From the NCBI RefSeq assembly GCF_021390495.1, contig NZ_JAJEJP010000002.1:1860001-1924000 (forward strand): a DNA stretch of 64,000 bases, written 5' to 3'. Shown piece after piece: positions 62,045-64,000 of the stretch (position 1 is the first letter of the stretch; every line of letters begins with the position of its first letter). The notes below the pieces were generated by a model. That model had not been told where the DNA came from and ran no database searches. It saw only the letters and a program-made list of their open reading frames with translations. A program made the position numbers and the translations under genes. This stretch comes from Paraburkholderia sp. ZP32-5. Its GTDB lineage: Bacteria; Pseudomonadota; Gammaproteobacteria; Burkholderiales; Burkholderiaceae.

Positions 62045-63259
62045 TCACGCTTTCTTCGTCACATCGAACGCGCCGCGATCGAAAGCATCGCAGTACGCCT
62101 TCCAGTCTTCCGCGACCTGTTTCTCGCATTGGGTCGCGAGATCGATCAACGGCAATTGCCAGTCGCGCCGGTTGCCGAATGCGATCAGATCGTCGGCGAT
62201 CGCCGACTTCTGCCGCCCGCCGCTGCGCAGATGCGCCCACGCGCTCAGCTCGGCCATGCTGTTGATCACCTCCTCCAGCCTCGGCAGCTTGCCGTCCCAG
62301 TCGGCGAGCGCGACGCGGTCTTCCGATGGCTGCAGACTGCGCAACACATACGAGCGCCCGTCGAAATCGACGGCGCGCAAAAACGCCTGCGATACCCCCT
62401 GATTGCGCCGCTGCACTTCGACGACGCGTTGCGCGTCGGTCTGCCATTTCGGCTGCGCAACGCGCACGTGTGGACTGACCGACGACGGCAGCGCCTCTTT
62501 CAGATCGATCAGATAGTTGCCGTCCGGCGAGCCCTTGCCTTCGACCAGAATCACGTAGCGATCGACGCCAAGACTGCCGGTACCCGCGATGCGCCGCGCG
62601 ACATCGAGCGTGCGATAGAACTCGGGATTCGGCTCCGCCGCCGCGAACCGCTGCATGAACTGCATGACCGCCGCGCGTTGTTCGTCGCTCACCGGCAACG
62701 CCTTCTTGCCGTCGACCTTGAGCACACGGGTCTTGCCTTTGAGCACCGTACGCCGGTCGAGATGCGCGGCGCGCGTGCGGCTCGCGAGTCCGTCGAGCAG
62801 CTCGCGCACCATGCCGACCGCGGTTTCCGCTTCGATCCAGCGCGATTTGCCGAACGCGAGCGCGGTGGCATATGCATCGAGCGCGGTGTGACATAACGCG
62901 AGCGCCTGCGCGCGGCTCAGCTTCAGATCGGACGCGGCGACCAGCACGCTCGTCAGCAGACGCACGAGCTCGTACGGCACCGGCGCGAGACACGCTTCGT
63001 CGAAATCGTTGTTGTCGAAATAGATCAGGCGATTGTCGCCCTTGTAGCTGCCGAAATTCTCGAAGTGCATGTCGCCGCAGATCCACACGGGTGGCGCATC
63101 GTCGAGCACCTTCGTGCGCGGCAAGCGGTCATAGAACAGATGACAGGTGCCACGCAGAAACACGAACGGCGAGCCGCGCATGGCCTGGTATTTCATCGCG
63201 AGCCGTTCGGGGTCGCGGCCCGCGTTGAAACTGGCGATGATCTTCGCGATGTCGGACAT
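62045..63259 (-). CDS. DUF2252 protein
   Basis: A 404-residue cytosolic protein of the DUF2252 family, related in sequence pattern to aminoglycoside-phosphotransferase/kinase-like folds. Motifs: FVFLRGTCHLFYDRL, the kinase-like HRD-equivalent ICGDMHFENFGSYKG near 60-74, and LIYFDNNDFDEACLAPVPYELVRL resembling the metal-binding DFD loop. Function unknown. A phosphotransferase activity is plausible from the GDxHxxNF and DFD pattern. It begins at ATG 63259 with an inverted repeat 33-56 bases upstream. Confidence 0.9.
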   Translation of the reverse strand: MSDIAKIIASFNAGRDPERLAMKYQAMRGSPFVFLRGTCHLFYDRLPRTKVLDDAPPVWICGDMHFENFGSYKGDNRLIYFDNNDFDEACLAPVPYELVRLLTSVLVAASDLKLSRAQALALCHTALDAYATALAFGKSRWIEAETAVGMVRELLDGLASRTRAAHLDRRTVLKGKTRVLKVDGKKALPVSDEQRAAVMQFMQRFAAAEPNPEFYRTLDVARRIAGTGSLGVDRYVILVEGKGSPDGNYLIDLKEALPSSVSPHVRVAQPKWQTDAQRVVEVQRRNQGVSQAFLRAVDFDGRSYVLRSLQPSEDRVALADWDGKLPRLEEVINSMAELSAWAHLRSGGRQKSAIADDLIAFGNRRDWQLPLIDLATQCEKQVAEDWKAYCDAFDRGAFDVTKKA

Positions 63260-63291
63260 GGATGCTTCCTTCGATGGCGGTGGCAGTTAAT

Positions 63292-63315
63292 TTTACGAAT
63301 GCAAATTGTCGTAAA
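63292..63315. promoter_or_regulatory. Inverted repeat upstream of DUF2252 gene
   Basis: TTTACGA and TCGTAAA form a perfect 7-bp inverted repeat with a 10-base spacer in an AT-rich patch 33 bases before the DUF2252 start. It may be an operator or part of the promoter. No regulator is assigned. Confidence 0.4.
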
Positions 63316-63451
63316 GCTTACGGGTTCGAGGGCGGCAAATCTATTGCGGTGTGCAGAAGCACCGTGGCACGATCAGAACTCTCTTCGGAAGCACACTGTG
63401 CCATCCTGTCGAAGGCACATCACTATCCGCCTACGGCGTCTTGACCGTTCA

Positions 63452-63979
63452 ATGAAAAAAGCCTGCCTTGTCGCGTCCGGCGTGTTTGTACTGTTTGCGC
63501 TGGCTGGAGTTAGCGCGTTATGGTCAGAGCGAATCGGTGAATCGATCCTCGGTGTTTCGAATCCCGTCTGGCAACTTCTGGTTCGGGCGTATGGTGCCGA
63601 CACGGTCGATCAGAAGCTCGATCTCGTATTCGGTGTGTTGCTCATTGCCGGCATGGCGGCGATTGGTGGACTGATCGCCTATGGCTATCGCAGATGGCTG
63701 CGGTCGAAAGGCTCGGACTTCGAGTTTTACGCGCTACTGCTCGCGTTCAACAGCGCCGCGATTCTGTTGCTGGCGAATGCGCTCTGGTGGTTCGGCTACG
63801 CATGGCATTTCATCGATGCGTCGCACCCGTGCTGGACATGGCTGAAAGAAACCTACGGTGTCGATCGCGCGTACCGCATGCTCGACTGGGCCTTTCCGGC
63901 GACGTCCGCGATCATGCTCATGGTAATGGCAGGTACCGCACGCTGTGCGATCGCTCGTCATCGGCGTCCGCTCGCGTAG
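63452..63979 (+). CDS. Membrane protein, unknown function
   Basis: A 175-residue protein with four hydrophobic helices (about 5-24, 60-82, 93-116 and 150-168). It has aromatic loops (WSERIGESILGVSNPVWQLLVRAYGADTVDQKLDLVFGV; WWFGYAWHFIDASHPCWTWLKETYGVDRAYRMLDWAFPA) that are similar to each other, with the shared pattern W-x-Y-G-x-D and LD, suggesting an internal duplication. ATG 63452 is chosen; a longer frame is open but unsupported. Not recognised. Confidence 0.68.
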   Translation: MKKACLVASGVFVLFALAGVSALWSERIGESILGVSNPVWQLLVRAYGADTVDQKLDLVFGVLLIAGMAAIGGLIAYGYRRWLRSKGSDFEFYALLLAFNSAAILLLANALWWFGYAWHFIDASHPCWTWLKETYGVDRAYRMLDWAFPATSAIMLMVMAGTARCAIARHRRPLA

Positions 63980-64000
63980 CGATTCTGTCATCGCGCAACG

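Overview
The window is GC-rich, densely coded chromosomal DNA that looks like a member of the Burkholderiaceae, most likely Paraburkholderia or a close relative. The basis is inference from codon and base composition, the VgrG-Rhs-PAAR arrangement, the two-component and RND efflux pairs and the many LysR, MarR and GntR regulators. No rRNA, tRNA, CRISPR array, complete insertion sequence or replication origin was seen. Layout: (1) 1-9.6 kb is a type VI secretion (T6SS) effector island. It holds vgrG, a large Rhs gene split by a +1 frameshift, a low-GC C-terminal toxin tip, an immunity candidate, two decayed Rhs tips (one still followed by an Imm32-like immunity gene) and a PAAR gene. (2) 9.6-13 kb has a MarR regulator divergent from an M20 amidohydrolase and an MHS-type MFS transporter, with a perfect inverted repeat between them. 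(3) 13.2-16 kb has an IS5-type transposase N-terminal fragment, then a GntR/UTRA regulator, a TauE/SafE transporter and a DUF1634 protein joined by ATGA overlaps. A perfect 30-bp palindrome covers the regulator start.

(4) 16-24.6 kb is one minus-strand block: EF-hand protein, outer-membrane factor, adaptor, RND pump, OmpR-type regulator, EnvZ-type kinase. (5) 25-31 kb has small secreted and hypothetical proteins, an ArsB-like transporter, cytochrome b561 with two YceI proteins, and a CSS/EAL phosphodiesterase. (6) 31.4-41 kb has dinB, whose 3' end overlaps the tail of a CusS-type kinase, then CusR and a second RND tripartite pump. (7) 41.4-46.3 kb has a VOC protein, a LysR regulator, a LysE exporter, a small membrane protein, a SulP transporter with STAS domain, and an overlooked 32-codon membrane ORF.

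(8) 46.6-53.6 kb is a compact minus-strand beta-glucoside uptake and hydrolysis operon: GH1 glucosidase, substrate-binding protein, two permeases, ATPase and LacI repressor. A perfect 16-bp LacI-type operator sits just downstream of a visible promoter. (9) 53.9-64 kb is mixed metabolism: type-2 ArgC, RibD-like reductase, cysteine-synthase-like enzyme, MAPEG protein, GlxA-type regulator, FAD monooxygenase, LysR/SDR divergent pair, DUF2252 protein and a small membrane protein. The most novel material is the Rhs toxin-immunity pair and its decayed neighbours. The most testable regulatory elements are the palindromes at 10333, 13518 and 53702.
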